Of a DNA stretch of 64,000 bases, positions 22,341-33,682 are shown in pieces. Numbering within the stretch: position 1 is the stretch's first letter; each line of letters starts with the position of its first letter. Below the pieces are notes generated by a model, which saw nothing but the letters and a program-made list of their open reading frames with translations, searched no databases and was not told the origin of the DNA. A program made the position numbers and the translations under genes. Origin of the DNA: Oncomelania hupensis (lineage: Eukaryota; Mollusca; Gastropoda; Littorinimorpha; Pomatiopsidae); NCBI GenBank assembly GCA_036898135.1, contig CM072522.1, positions 60,073,853 to 60,137,852 of the forward strand. Reading direction: 5' to 3'.

Positions 22341-23000
22341 CAGGGCCGGATCAATCCATTTTCGAGGGAGGGGGTGGGGTAAGGTGCTAGTCTAGTTCTT
22401 TTTAAAATGTATGGTACAGAGTGGTGAAACACCACAAGTAAAACTCGTGGCGCAGTGGATAAGTCGCCGGTTTCCTATGCCGAAGGTCGCGGGTTCGATT
22501 GCCGCAAGGGGCGAACGTATGTGACTTAGGTACGAGACTATTGAGGTCACCGAGGGTTTTCTCCGGGCACTCCGGTTTCCTCCCTCCCTTCAATAATGGT
22601 ACAGGATGTAGTCAATATAAAAATTTCAAAAATAAAAATTCGATTTTCTTCCGTCTTCTAATAGCGATCTCCCTGCCTGTTCACCACCTGTTTGAGTGAT
22701 GTATGTGTATTTGGTGTGTGTGAGGGTAAAACGAGACAGGTGAGCGTGTATGTTGGTATAGGTCGCCGCGCTTTGAGCCTTGGGGAAATGCGCGTACATA
22801 GCATAGCATCCTGTCCTGTCCTGTAACTAACTGCCTTACATAACGTATTTCCAGTTGAACAAAAACTTCCATCTTCTACTTTCTTTATGTTATTTATTTT
22901 ATTTATTTTTTTATTTTTTTGTTGTTGCCAAGGGGTGGGGGTGGGAGATGCTGCAGCACTCCTAGCACTCCCCTCCCCCTACCCCCTGGATCCGGCCCTG
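22341..23000. mobile_element. 660-bp hAT-type MITE carrying a nested SINE
   Basis: Ends CAGGGCCGGATC and GATCCGGCCCTG are perfect 12-bp inverted repeats and share the CAGGGCCGG motif with the elements at 16572 and 24079. GTGCA immediately precedes the left end (22336-22340) and follows the right end (23001-23005), a 5-bp direct repeat. A G-rich segment after the left end and a C-rich one before the right end extend the pairing. No transposase. A tRNA-derived SINE sits inside. Confidence 0.75.
22447..22635 (+). repeat. tRNA-derived SINE with a conserved central core
   Basis: The head reads GTGGCGCAGTGGATAAGTCG (box A) and CGCGGGTTCGATTGCCGC (box B, 22489-22506), the two RNA polymerase III promoter boxes of a tRNA-like sequence. 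About 50 bases on is the core TTTTCTCCGGGCACTCCGGT, which also occurs at 59698 behind a different head. This core resembles the conserved central domain of a widespread animal SINE superfamily (I believe the Meta domain; from memory). It is too divergent in its arms to be a functional tRNA. Confidence 0.75.
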
Positions 23001-23487
23001 GTGCAAGTAAAGAAGAAGAAAAGCAAAACAAATCAGTGAACAAAATAATGACTTCTCGAATTTCCATCTTTTACCAGGATTTCTGCAGGCTCTAATCGTC
23101 TGTGTGTCTATTTGTCTGTGTGTTCACGCAACTCAACATCGTTCTAAATTGAGCTGACATTTGGCGCGTTATATACATGTACATTGGAATTGGATCCCTT
23201 TAACTGATTAGATTCACATAGTTGAACAGTTAAAATAAGACAGTGCAAATCGAACGAATCGCTTTCGTTATTACATATTTTAATTTAGATTAATATTTCT
23301 GTGTTGGTTTGTTGTCCCTTGCTGAATTCCACATGTAAACTATGTTTTCCCATTTTAAAAAACACCCCCACCCTCCCCAGCTCCAGCCCCACACCCCCGG
23401 ACAGCCGTCTATAAGTCGTAGTGGAGACGTTTGTCTTACCAGAGTTGCCAAGAACAAAATTCAAAGTATTTATTTGAGTGGTTGGAC
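23001..23487. other. Unassigned stretch
   Basis: No gene or repeat recognised. Confidence 0.3.
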
Positions 23488-23490
23488 AAG

Positions 23491-23561
<71 letters not shown>
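23488..23561. repeat. (CT)n microsatellite
   Basis: About 73 bp of CT dinucleotides giving spurious Leu-Ser and Arg-Glu frames. The following 23562-24050 has no recognisable feature apart from a GT-rich run near 24020-24050. Confidence 0.9.
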
Positions 23562-23564
<3 letters not shown>

Positions 23565-24078
23565 AACATGGCCTTTTCAAAATTTAGATTTTCTTCTTCT
23601 TTGTGTTTCCCTCCCCCCCCACCCCCCAATGGGTATTACCTATTGCTATCGTAATTACAGGTAAATAGCAATTACGTTACTTGAGTGAACATTATGAATA
23701 TGCACTCATCGTCAAGATCTATTGTTTCTGGACACAGCCACATGATAACAAGTGATATTTCACGAAAGTGAAAAGGTCCTTTTAGCTTTTCGTATGAAGC
23801 CACCAGAAATCCACGGGAAATAGCTGAAAAAGATACTTTTTTTAATGAACACTTGCAGTAGGTCCATTGTCCCTTATTGGATTCCATTACGCTCACATAT
23901 GTTGATTGATTATTTTTGTTTATTAACTCGGGTATTATAAACTCTTCAAGAATACCTCTCTTATAACCTAGTTTGTGTATATTGATTGAAATGTTACAGT
24001 ATTTTTTGTTTATGTCCGTGTGTGTAAGTTCACGTGTGTGTGAGTGTGTGTGTGAGAGAGAGAGATAGAGAGAGAGAG

Positions 24079-24337
24079 CAGGGCCGGGCCGGATCTGGGG
24101 GGGGGGGTCCTGGGTTCCGGACCCCCCCCCCCCTTTGGCCATTCGATGTACCTCACTCAGTCAGAAAAAAAAAATATATGGAGTTTTTTTAAAGCTCTTA
24201 ATTTAGTTGACACTGGTGGTAAGTAAAACGTTCCTCATTCTACTCAAGTTCCTCAAACGGACACGTTTTTGTCACCCCTAACCCCTTAAAAAATTTTTGG
24301 ACCCCCCCCCCCTCCAAGAGTAAGTGATCCGGCCCTG
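24079..24337. mobile_element. 259-bp hAT-type MITE inside a (GA)n microsatellite
   Basis: Begins CAGGGCCGGGCCGGATCTGG and ends AGTAAGTGATCCGGCCCTG, imperfect inverted repeats of the same CAGGGCCGG family as 16572 and 22341. A (GA)n microsatellite lies on both sides (24053-24078 and 24338-24408). Joining the flanks restores one GA array. A poly-G/poly-C hairpin lies inside near 24100-24135. Confidence 0.72.
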
Positions 24338-24349
24338 GAGAGAGAGGGT

Positions 24350-24400
<51 letters not shown>

Positions 24401-24408
24401 CATTACCG

Positions 24409-24814
24409 ATAAGAGATAACATGTGAGCCTTCGTGTCCTAATTATTTCAAACCAACCCTTTAATCGGAGGATAAATCATAAAATTAGATCATGAATTGTA
24501 CATGTTGTACTATCGTCATTGTGGAAAAACAAAAAGCTAACAAAATTAAAGCAAACAAAGACATGAACAAAACCTAAACAATATGGTGGATTTTAAGAAA
24601 AGATGGTTTGTCTTGCAAAGCCATGCAACAGCTTAGGAATAAATCTCTTCTTTACTTCTCATTTGAAAGTGCAGTCCAGTCAAAACGTTGGTTTCCCAGT
24701 TCTCCATTGATTCGGATTCATCTCAGTACAAAAGGTATAATTATAATGTGTTCAACTTATAACACCCTTATTTAGTCATAAACGCATTTCATCATGTATA
24801 GCGAAAGTGAAGTC
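24409..24814. other. Unassigned stretch
   Basis: No gene or repeat recognised. Confidence 0.3.
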
Positions 24815-25272
24815 TAATTTGCTTTGTAAGTTTCTAAGCTAGGTACTCTTTTTCTGCCAAACAGTTTTTCACTCTCCTTCATAATCACTGTTACTGTTGA
24901 TCCGGAAATTCCAAATTGTTCAGCAATTTCTTCTTTTTTTTTTTCTCATCTTTTCATCTTCAAGTGCGTGAATTAGATCTATTTTAGGCTTCAGGGTAAG
25001 CGTGACGTGACGATGTTGCGTCATTATGAACGTCAGTAACTCTCATCAAACTTTAATACAGTAAGCTCCCTTGAAACTTTATTATAAGCGGCAGCAAAAC
25101 TCGCCAGGGGCCTTAGAAAACACTTTATTATAAGCGGACTTTACTATATTTTTTTATTATATCCGATTTTTAAAAACAGAGACAAAGAAGAGTTTTGGTC
25201 GGGACCAAGACTTGACTTTACTAAAACCGAATATTTACTTTATCCGGCCTTTATTATATCCGAAGTTCACTG
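24815..25272 (-). pseudogene. Tigger/pogo-like element, 5' end with CENP-B-type helix-turn-helix
   Basis: The minus-strand terminus CAGTGAACTTCGGATATAAT at 25272 is preceded by a TA (25273-25274). About 250 bp on, ATG at 25024 starts MTQHRHVTLTLKPKIDLIHA and, after an 11-A run that shifts the frame, continues EEIAEQFGISGSTVTVIMKE and SEKLFGRKRV. The E-x-A-x-x-F-G-I-S-x-S-T-V pattern is the N-terminal DNA-binding helix-turn-helix of pogo/Tigger transposases and CENP-B. The sequence breaks off at about 24815, with no catalytic domain. An alternative reading is a 214-bp MITE between CAGT at 25059 and ACTG at 25272, both flanked by TA. Confidence 0.68.
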
Positions 25273-25464
25273 TAATATGAAGGATAAAGTGGGGAGGAGA
25301 CGAACATGGTGGTTTACTGTAATTTTTGAATAACGAACTGAATTCGAATAAATATTTTAATTGTACAATTGCAGTGTATAGTTTTTAAGTTTATTTGTAT
25401 GAATACAATTAATTGGTCTCATTGACGTAATAATCAGTTGTTATAATTAGTTGTAGAATGTGTG

Positions 25465-25891
25465 TGTAGCGGAAAGGGAGGCGACTGGTTGAGGCTTGGG
25501 AGAGAAATTGTCTAAGTTGAATTTCTTGGTTAGACTAGCCTTGGGTAGCTCCTGCTTTGCAGAATCCTTTGGCGATGCCATTGGGTTACGCAGAACAAGG
25601 CGACACGACATTTGTTCTCCCCGACTGACCATTCGCCTTCTGCTTTTGGTGTTGAGCGGGACTACATTGTCGGCAGGCATTTTATGCAGGTCGGTGGCAG
25701 CGACTTTGCAGAAGAGTGCGTGGCACTGGTAACCAGCAACCCGGTACTACCAACCACGCTTCACCGTCTTGCAGGGCAACTATTTTTATGTCCCTCTTTT
25801 GAGGGATAAAATGAAAATACCAGCTCGAGTGGAGCACTGTTCCCAGGGTTGGTGGCCGAGAGACGGGAGTCAAGTACTCCGCTCGGCTACA
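25465..25891. mobile_element. 427-bp LTR-like insertion, copy B
   Basis: Same element as 19937-20360: starts TGTAGCGGAAAGGGAGGCGA, ends CTCCGCTCGGCTACA. Flanked by its own 4-bp direct repeat TGTG (25461-25464 and 25892-25895), different from that of copy A, so the two were inserted independently. Same orientation as copy A. Non-coding. Confidence 0.68.
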
Positions 25892-25998
25892 TGTGTTTAT
25901 GTTGTGAACTGTATTCGATATGGATTCAATTTGGAATTTATATTGCTGCACTAAAAGGGACACAGAGATAGAGAGGTATATGTGATGGTTCGAAGAAA

Positions 25999-26322
25999 AG
26001 TTTATGTATCTAGATACTTTGTTGTGATTAACTCCTTTGTCTGCAGAAGACTAGTTTATGTATCTAGATACTTTGTTGTGATTAACTCCTTTGTCTGCAG
26101 AAGACTAGTTTATGTATCTAGATACTTTGTTGTGATTAACTCTTTTGTCTGCAGAAGACTAGTTTATGTATTAGATACTTTGTTGTGATTAACTCCTTTG
26201 TCTGCAGAAGTCTAGTTTATGTATCTAAATATTTTGTTGTGATTAACTCCTTTGTCTGCAGAAGTCTAGTTTATGTATCTAGATACTTTGTTGTGATTAA
26301 CTCCTTTGTCTGCACAAGTCTC
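25999..26322. repeat. 54-bp minisatellite, 6 copies
   Basis: Units AGTTTATGTATCTAGATACT + TTGTTGTGATTAACTCCTTTGTCTGCAGAAGACT, 54 bp each. Because 54 is a multiple of three, one frame stays open and repeats an 18-residue peptide. I see no start context, no splice sites and no reason to think it is a protein. Confidence 0.88.
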
Positions 26323-26334
26323 TTGCTGCGGGGG

Positions 26335-26624
26335 CCTCAAGAAGGAAAAGGAGAAGCAGAAGAGAGAAGAAGAAACGAGGAGGAGGAAGAAGAAGAAAAA
26401 GAACAGGAAGGAAATAATAAGAGAAAGAAAGATGAAGAGGACGCCGAAAAAGAGAACGCCGAAGAAGAAGAAGCAGAACAAAAAAAGTAAGAAAAAGAGA
26501 ACGCTGAAGAAGAAGAAGAAGACGAAGGACAGGGGGACGAGGAGGAAAAAGAAGGGGCGGACGAGGAGGAGAGAAGGGAGTGTGAGGCGAGGAGGAAGAG
26601 GATGAGGAGCAGAGAAGAAGAGGA
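26335..26624. repeat. AG-rich purine tract
   Basis: About 290 bp almost entirely of A and G on the plus strand (GAAGAAGA, GAGGAGGA blocks), giving spurious Glu/Lys/Arg-rich frames. Purine-only mirror-like stretches of this kind can form triplex DNA. Confidence 0.85.
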
Positions 26625-26636
26625 GGAAGACGGAGA

Positions 26637-27339
26637 TTGTTTGATTGATTGATTGTTGCTTTAGGTCCAGCGGACTCTTCCGAGCCAAATCAGGACCGGA
26701 CAACCCCCAATCCGCATAAAAGATCTGCCGAAACAACCCTAGTGGGAAAAGTGAATGCCCTCCACCGGCCAGTCACTTTACAATAAAGACATCCCACGCA
26801 GGGGACGGCTGAGGCTTTACCCCAACTACTCGAACCCCCGGTTACAAAAACAAAATAGAATACAAACATCATTATAAATCATCAACAAAACACATACATA
26901 TAAAATGCCTATAATTCTAAATAATACAATCATAGGAAGCCCTAGTGACCACCCGGCAGAAAGCGTCCAACACTCCCAAGCTGATCCAACAGACCTCATA
27001 CACAAACAAGGAGTCTTGTACAGGAAGAGTTTTCAAGAAAAAAGGTAGGTCATTGATCTAGCGAAGAAGAAGATAGTATAGCAGAGTGATAGGACAGATC
27101 AGGAATGGGAAAGAGCAAATGAGGAAGACAGCGACAGAGGGAATTTAAAGCACTAAATTTCCAGAAAGTGGGGATACTATTTATACTGAAACCCCCGGCA
27201 CTCCAACGGGGGAACTGTTGCCGCAGTGAGTCAGTCATGCCTACAAAGGCAAGACAGGTTTTTGAACTGGGGCTTTCACTTTTCCCTTTATAAGTTAGAA
27301 CAATCTACAGTGGCAAGATTGCTCATGACCCCAAGGGGT
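26637..27339 (-). mobile_element. ~703-bp (AATC)n-tailed retroposon, full-length copy 1
   Basis: Minus-strand element starting CCCCTTGGGGTCATGAGCAA at 27339 and ending in CAACAATCAATCAATCAAA at 26637. It is flanked by a perfect 12-bp target duplication GGAAGACGGAGA (26625-26636 and 27340-27351). The copy at 62249-62958 has the same 5' start, so neither is a random 5' truncation. No reverse transcriptase is encoded. The element could be a non-autonomous LINE partner. I do not see convincing tRNA boxes. The target was the purine tract. Confidence 0.8.
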
Positions 27340-27550
27340 GGAAGACGGAGAAGGCGAAAGGAGAAGGAGAGCGCCATTTAAGGAAACAGAGACAGAAGAT
27401 GGCGTAGGCAGAGAACAGACTACAGAATGGAACATAAATACAGTGTGACCATTTGCATTATATATATATCTTCTTCTTTTTTTTTGTTCTAAACGGATTT
27501 ATTCTGCGAAATGACGTGATAAGAAATAATTGTTTTTATCCCCTTTTGAT

Positions 27551-27903
27551 TGAGTATCCCCTTTTTCTTGAAATTTAGTGCTTTAAATTCCCACTGTCGC
27601 TGTCTTCCTCATTTGCTCTTTCCCATTCCTGATCTGTCCTATCACTCTGCTAAAATATCTTCTTTTTCGCTAGATCAATGACCTACCTTTTTTCTTGAAA
27701 ACTTTTCCTGGACAAGACTCCTTGTTTGTGTATGAGGTCTGTTGGATCAGCTTGGGAGTATTGGACGCTTTCTGCCGGGTGGTCACTAGGGTTGTTTCAG
27801 CAGATCTTGTATGCGGATCGGGGGTTGTCCGGTCCTGATTTGGCTCGGAAGAGTCCGCTGGACCTAAAGCAACAATCAATCAATCAATCAATCAATCAAT
27901 TTT
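27551..27903 (+). mobile_element. 5'-truncated, internally deleted copy 3 of the (AATC)n-tailed retroposon
   Basis: Plus-strand copy facing copy 1 (head-to-head 210 bp apart), starting inside the element at AGTATCCCC and ending in (AATC)n at about 27900. Relative to copy 1 it lacks exactly the 203 bp lying between two CCCTAGTG repeats (26737-26744 and 26940-26947 in copy 1) and keeps one of them. Confidence 0.75.
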
Positions 27904-28121
27904 GTTGATTTATGTTTATGTTTTAAAGAAGATGTGGCAACGTAGTTTATTGCTACGAGTTACTGAAGTTGTGAGACGGGAGAACACGCAGATTTGTCGC
28001 ATGCATACAGGCAATTCTTGAAGTACCCCTTTTCGTTACACTAATGTGTATAGGTAATAACCATAAAAAATCAAACTTATAACATAAATGCACAACGTAG
28101 CAAATAAAGTTTTTAACAAAT

Positions 28122-28504
28122 CCTGCTACAGAAGACTTCTGGGCATTACCTATGGCCAGCACATCACCAACGACGAAGTCCGACAGACCATCACATAAGC
28201 CATTGGACAGCGCGATGACTTGCTTAAGTGGTGAAAAAACAGAAACTCCGATGGTATGGCCACGTCGCAAGATCATCAGGTCTGACAAAGACCATCCTGC
28301 AAGGCACAGTGCAAGAAGATAGAAGAAGAAGGAGACCGAAAAAGAAGTGGGAGTACAACATTCGAGAATGGTCTGGTTTGACACTGAGCGAAACAATCAG
28401 GGTTGCTGAAGACAGGGAAAAATGGAGTACGCTGGTTAAACGATCATCTGTGGTACTTCTACGACCTCCGAGTTACGGGTTAGGATAGGATAGGATAGGA
28501 TAGG
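28122..28504 (+). mobile_element. RTE-BovB-like LINE, 5'-truncated 3' end
   Basis: Plus-strand remnant beginning TGCTACAGAAGACTTCTGGG and encoding the ORF end KRRWYGHV-type segment: KLRWYGHVARSSGLTKTILQ, then a Lys/Arg-rich patch, KKWEYNIREWSGLTLSETIR and VAEDREKW. It ends in a (GGATA)n tail at 28480-28504. This end is shared by all other RTE copies in the window. One stop lies near 28230. Confidence 0.78.
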
Positions 28505-29225
28505 CTGTGATCAAGCACAAAAGTTATCACTCTATGTTTTAAGAACTGTAATGGCTAAGGAGGGAAATGCTTGCTCTATTACAGATATTTACAGAATAAA
28601 CAAATGGGATTTCAGAGATTTTTTTAAAAACAAGGTAGCGACTGAGAATGGCGGAGATCAGAAGGTAGTGAGTTCCAAAGAGTTTGAGCATAGACGCGGA
28701 AAGACCTTTTACCAAAAGTGTTTAGAAAATATATTGGAACTGCAAAGAGAGAAGCATCTTGAGATCATAAAAAGTGGGCAGGTTGATAGGCGCGCATGAG
28801 CTCAGACAGAGAGGATGGAGTTGTTTATTTTAAAACGTTACAATATAACAAAGCTTAAACAACATAAGAACTCCCACTCCAGTAGGCATTATTACAATGG
28901 CTTTTAAATCACATGAAAATCAACAGCCTTGTAGCATGTCATCCATACATATTTTAAAGGTACAGATACAAGAAAACAACAAAAACAACAAACATAACTC
29001 AGCAATCGTAGCAATGCGGGGGTGGTGAGGGCAGGAGGGTTCCTGTCACAATGGTTGCAACCGCCTTACACTTGACAGCAGCCGTGCACATGGCCTAAAG
29101 ACAGCTCCAGAAACTCACATTTGCTCCCAGAGATCGCCCACGGTCGGCACTCCGGGCACGTCAGCCGCCCCGACGACGCACAGCTCGAACGTACGCCTCT
29201 TTAAATGAAATAGACTCTTTGATTA
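28505..29225. other. Unassigned stretch with one 82-codon frame
   Basis: A plus-strand frame 28551-28799 (MAKEGNACSITDIYRINKWD...) is open and not repetitive, but I recognise no domain and see no splice or promoter support. The rest to 29225 shows nothing. Confidence 0.25.
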
Positions 29226-30590
29226 ACTATCCTATCCTATCCTATCCCGTAACTCAATAATCGTTGGGGCACCACAGATGAGCGTTTAACCAGCGAACTC
29301 TATCTTTCTCTGTCCTCAGCAACCCTCATGGCTTTGCTCAGTGTCAAGTCAATCCATTCTCGAATGTGTCCTCCTACCTCTTTATCGGTCTCCCTCTTCT
29401 TCTGCCTCCTTGCACCGTCCCTTGCAGGAGGGTCATTGTAAGGCCTGATGCGCTGGTGACGTGGCCATTCCATCAGAGTTTCCGTTTCTTAACCACTGTG
29501 AGCCATTCACCATGTTGTCCAATAGTTTGAGTGATGGTTTGTCGGATTTCGTCATTGGTGATGTACTGGGTACAGGAAATGCCAAGAAATCTTCTGTAGC
29601 ACCTCATCTCCATGCTTTGTATTCTTCGTTGTAGATCGGCTGTGATGGTCCATGTTTTGCAAGCGTATAGGAAGATGGAGATGACAAGGGAGCGCAGCAG
29701 CCTTACATTGGAATGTACATGTAGATTGATGGTCTTGTCTTTCCAAATGCGTTTCAACCTTGTCAGGGCAGCAGTTGTTTGTGCGATCCTGGAGAGGACT
29801 TCCTGTCGGAACCCATTGTCCGATAAAATAAATCCATTTTTGAAGCTATGCACTGTGTTAAGGGATTGGCCTTAGACTTTGATGTCCGTGTTGATGTCAT
29901 TGGTGTTGTTGGTCATCATGTTGGTCTTCTCTGCACTTATTTCCATTCCATAGGCTCTTGAAGCCTCTGTATCAGCTGTTGAAGTTCTTGTTCCTCTCCA
30001 GCCAATCTATCAACGGCATCTGCAAAACGGAGGTTGGAGATTGCTCAACCCCCTATGCTGACTGTGCCTTCGTGATCTTCAAGGGCATCTGACATGATTA
30101 ACACTAAGAAGATGTTGAAGAGTGTTGGAGAGAGTAGGCATCTTTGACGCACACCGAGTGTGGTTCTGAACCAGTTTACGAGGGCGCTGTTGTGGAGGAC
30201 TGCACTGGTAGCCTTGTAATACAGGTTTTTGATTACTTCAAGAATTGTAGGATCGATGGTATATGCTCTCTTGGTTGCCCACTGGTCAAACGCTTTGCTG
30301 AAGTCTACAAACACATGACACAGATGTTGTTGGTGCTGTAGGTATTTCTCGCAGATTATTCTGAGGTTGAAAATCTGTTCAGTGGTACTTCGTTCTGCCC
30401 CGAATTCTGCTTGTTCTTCAGCTTTGATTTGTTCAGCTTGGGGTTTCAACTTGTTGAGTATTTTTTTCAGGAGGACCTTGCTGGGATGGCTGATGAGGCT
30501 GATGGTGCAGTAATTTTCAAGGTTACCCTTTTTGGAAGATTGATGACTGTTTATCTCCAGAACAAACACTTTCACCATACCCCAGCCATC
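29226..30590 (-). pseudogene. RTE-BovB-like LINE, 5'-truncated copy with RT
   Basis: The minus-strand copy runs from 30590 to a tail written (CCTAT)n on the plus strand at about 29230. It shows RT motifs in order: KKGNLENYCTISLISHPSKV, STTEQIFNLRIICEKYLQHQ, VFVDFSKAFD, then VRQRCLLSPTLFNIFLVLIM, then after frame breaks the C-terminus LLRSLVISIFLYACKTW and YRRFLGISC and VVKKRKL. The catalytic FADD segment is disrupted. The 5' edge stops directly at a (TAG)n microsatellite. The order and wording match the RTE/BovB group. No endonuclease domain is present. Confidence 0.78.
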
Positions 30591-30597
30591 ACGTTGC

Positions 30598-30642
<45 letters not shown>

Positions 30643-30702
30643 GAGTAGCAGTAGTAGTAGTAGTAGGAGTAGCAGTAGTAGTAATAATAGTAGTAGTAGT
30701 AA

Positions 30703-30765
<63 letters not shown>

Positions 30766-30844
30766 TAGTAGGAGTAGGAGTAGCAGTAGTAGTAATAGTA
30801 GTAGTAGTAATAGTAGTAGTAGTAGTAGAAGTAGTAGTAGTAGT

Positions 30845-30876
<32 letters not shown>

Positions 30877-30916
30877 TAGTAGTAGTAGTCGTAGTAGTAG
30901 TAATAGTAGTAGTTCC
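30598..30916. repeat. (GTA)n microsatellite, ~320 bp
   Basis: Long, slightly interrupted TAG/GTA triplet array, producing poly-Val, poly-Thr and poly-Tyr spurious frames. It begins within 8 bases of the truncated 5' end of the RTE copy on its left. A following 200-bp segment carries GTCCGTCCGTCCG and a TTGAAACTTGGTATTTAG end, probably a dispersed repeat terminus. Confidence 0.88.
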
Positions 30917-31164
30917 CGACATGTAAAGCTCTGAAACTACTGTTATGTGCTTTGGGCATCCAGTGTCCGTCCGTCCGTAAGTAACATTTGCGCACTTTTC
31001 TCTGAAAAAAACTAGTGGATGTCCATGAAACGTGGCATTAAATACTTACATATGTCGAGTAACGTCATCGTGGTGACGTTTTTTTTTTTTTAATTTCCAT
31101 GTAGTTATTTATTTTGCGCTTTTTTTCTCTAAAACTAATAGACAGAGTTCTTTGAAACTTGGTA

Positions 31165-31625
<461 letters not shown>

Positions 31626-31693
31626 TAAGGAATACGACTATAGCCTATCATGCTGTATTTGAAAGAGGATTTATAAGTACAATCTTTATGTCA

Positions 31694-31848
31694 AGCAGCC
31701 AGCTCCGAGATCAAGGCCTGGGTGAACAAGTTTTTTGACATTCACATTAGATATTGGTCCACCTTCGATGAATGCAAAGCGCAATGCAACCGTCACTTCA
31801 AGATAAACGCCAACGTTGACAACCGGTGTACATACAAGTGCAGGACGT
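31694..31848 (+). CDS. Candidate internal exon of an unrecognised Cys-rich protein
   Basis: An open segment encodes SSEIKAWVNKFFDIHIRYWS, then TFDECKAQCNRHFKINANVD and NRCTYKCRT, with four cysteines in an x-C-x3-C ... C-x3-C spacing. It is followed immediately by a strong donor GTGAGT (31849-31854). CAG just upstream (31690-31693) could be the acceptor. It is not repetitive, unlike its surroundings. I recognise no family. Against it: no clearly phased partner exon and no transcript evidence. Confidence 0.3.
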
Positions 31849-32370
31849 GAGTAAACAATGAGTAGCCCAACATGTCTTTACAAGTAGTCAGTTACAAGCT
31901 TACGTTTAAAAGTAACCAGTACAGAACACAAGCACACACCTTCTTCTAATAATAAAACCATAGACACCATTTGGGAGTGTCAGCAATGACCGAAAATCAG
32001 GTTTTCGTGGCTGCTACGTCACTGGGAATTACCGGTGTTTTCCAGGTTACACAACGTCACAGTTGTCTCACCACCGTCACACGAGTTTTGGGGTCAGCAC
32101 TCGTGTTTTCGTTGACTATTTTCGTCAGGCAGATTTATCTCACACAGATTACCTCATTAAATTAAAATCTACTGCAGTGTGCATAAAAACAAAGCTCCAA
32201 GGACTAGTAAACACTGCGATCTTTATGATCATGTCGCTGACTGCTTCAAAACAGAGCCGCTGCATTGCATTTGAAGCAGACCGTTTCAACCATGTTTCTC
32301 GGCATTTTACACCACAGAAAACTTGCTGGTAAAACAAGGTTGGCTAATGCAAGTACCAAGTGTATTTGTA

Positions 32371-32611
32371 ATCATGTATTGATACTATAAATGTGTCAAA
32401 ACACTCACCGAAAACCGTCGAGAAGCTTTTCGTGGAAACCTGCAAAAGTCCCACGAAAATGGCTGCTTTCGCCCACAGGAACTACTTGGCGGAAGTACAC
32501 AGGCGTCAACAAACCGAGGGAATCCCCACCGAAAGTGTCTTTTCGGCCTTTGCTGACACTCACTATTGCCTGCCGAACACCGGCACTAACGACATACTGC
32601 ATGACTGCTGA
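32371..32611 (+). CDS. Candidate terminal exon or remnant, no recognised domain
   Basis: An open plus-strand frame ends at TGA 32611 and reads like protein: KTVEKLFVETCKSPTKMAAF, AHRNYLAEVHRRQQTEGIPT and ESVFSAFADTHYCLPNTGTN, DILHDC. It could follow the candidate exon at 31694-31848, but I cannot find a convincing acceptor that keeps the phase. Base composition differs from the AT-rich neighbours. It may equally be a decayed element. I see nothing else between 31849 and 32370. Confidence 0.25.
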
Positions 32612-32899
32612 TGATACTGACTGCGAGTCCTAGTAAGAATTGCTTCCCTGGACCTGTGCCGGGAGTTAAAATCCTCGCAGCCAGCGTAGGTTAACCCGAT
32701 GAGACTCGCTCCGTTTTGGGTCAGTGAAATACGCGGTTGCGGGTTTTACTACGTTCGCAACTACAAATCATTTTAATTGATACAATTTCAGTAGTTTTAG
32801 TCCTGTAATGCGCCTTGTTGTCCTTGCAGAAGTTCGTGCATAGCTTAATATCCGCTAATAATATTGTAGAAATGACAAATAGGTACAAACTATTTCAAC

Positions 32900-33682
32900 G
32901 GTAGAATGTCAATTGTGGGGCATTGTGACCATTGACAGTGACTGGGGTACAATGTCAATTGTGGGGCATTGTGACCATTGACAGTGACTGGGGTAGAATG
33001 TCAATTGTGGGGCATTGTGACCATTGACAGTGACTGGGGTAAAATGTCAATTGTGGGGCATTGTGACCATTGACAGTGACTGGGGTACAATGTCAATTGT
33101 GGGGCATTGTGACCATTGACAGTGACTGGGGTACAATGTCAATTGTGGGGCATTGTGACCATTGACAGTGACTGGGGTAAAATGTAAATTGTGGGGCATT
33201 GTGACCATTGGCAGTGACTGGGGTAGAATGTCAATTGTGGGGCATTGTGACCATTGACAGTGACTGGGGTACAATGTAAATTGTGGGGCATTGTGACCAT
33301 TGACAGTGACTGGGGTACAATGTCAATTGTGGGGCATCGTGACCATTGACAGTGACTGGGGTACAATGTTAATTGTGGGGCATTGTGACCATTCTCAGTG
33401 ACTGGGGTACAATGTAAATTGTGGGGCATTGTGACCATTCTCAGTGACTGGGGTACAATGTTAATTGTGGGGCATTGTGACCATTGACAGTGACTGGGGT
33501 ACAATGTCAATTGTGGGGTATTGTGACCATTGACAGTGACTGGGGTACAATGTTAATTGTGGGGCATTGTGACCATTGACAGTGACTGAGGTAGAATGTC
33601 AATTGTGGGGCATTGTGACCATTGGCAGTGACTGGGGTACAATGTCAATTGTGGGGCATTGTGACCATTGGCAGTGACTGTG
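32900..33682. repeat. 46-bp minisatellite, 17 copies
   Basis: The unit GTACAATGTCAATTGTGGGG + CATTGTGACCATTGACAGTGACTGGG repeats about 17 times with scattered substitutions (CAATTG/TAATTG/AAATTG, GACAG/GGCAG/CTCAG). Two ORFs on the minus strand come only from the array. Confidence 0.9.

Noticed and set aside
22447..22520. Functional tRNA gene
   Set aside because: Box A and box B are present but the cloverleaf arms do not pair well and a SINE core follows. Same verdict for 59551-59645.
26185..26605. Glu/Lys-rich 100-codon ORFs
   Set aside because: Purine tract translated in different frames; all three plus frames look alike.
30411..30995. 171-codon poly-Val and 132-codon poly-Tyr ORFs
   Set aside because: (GTA)n microsatellite joined to RTE-derived sequence.
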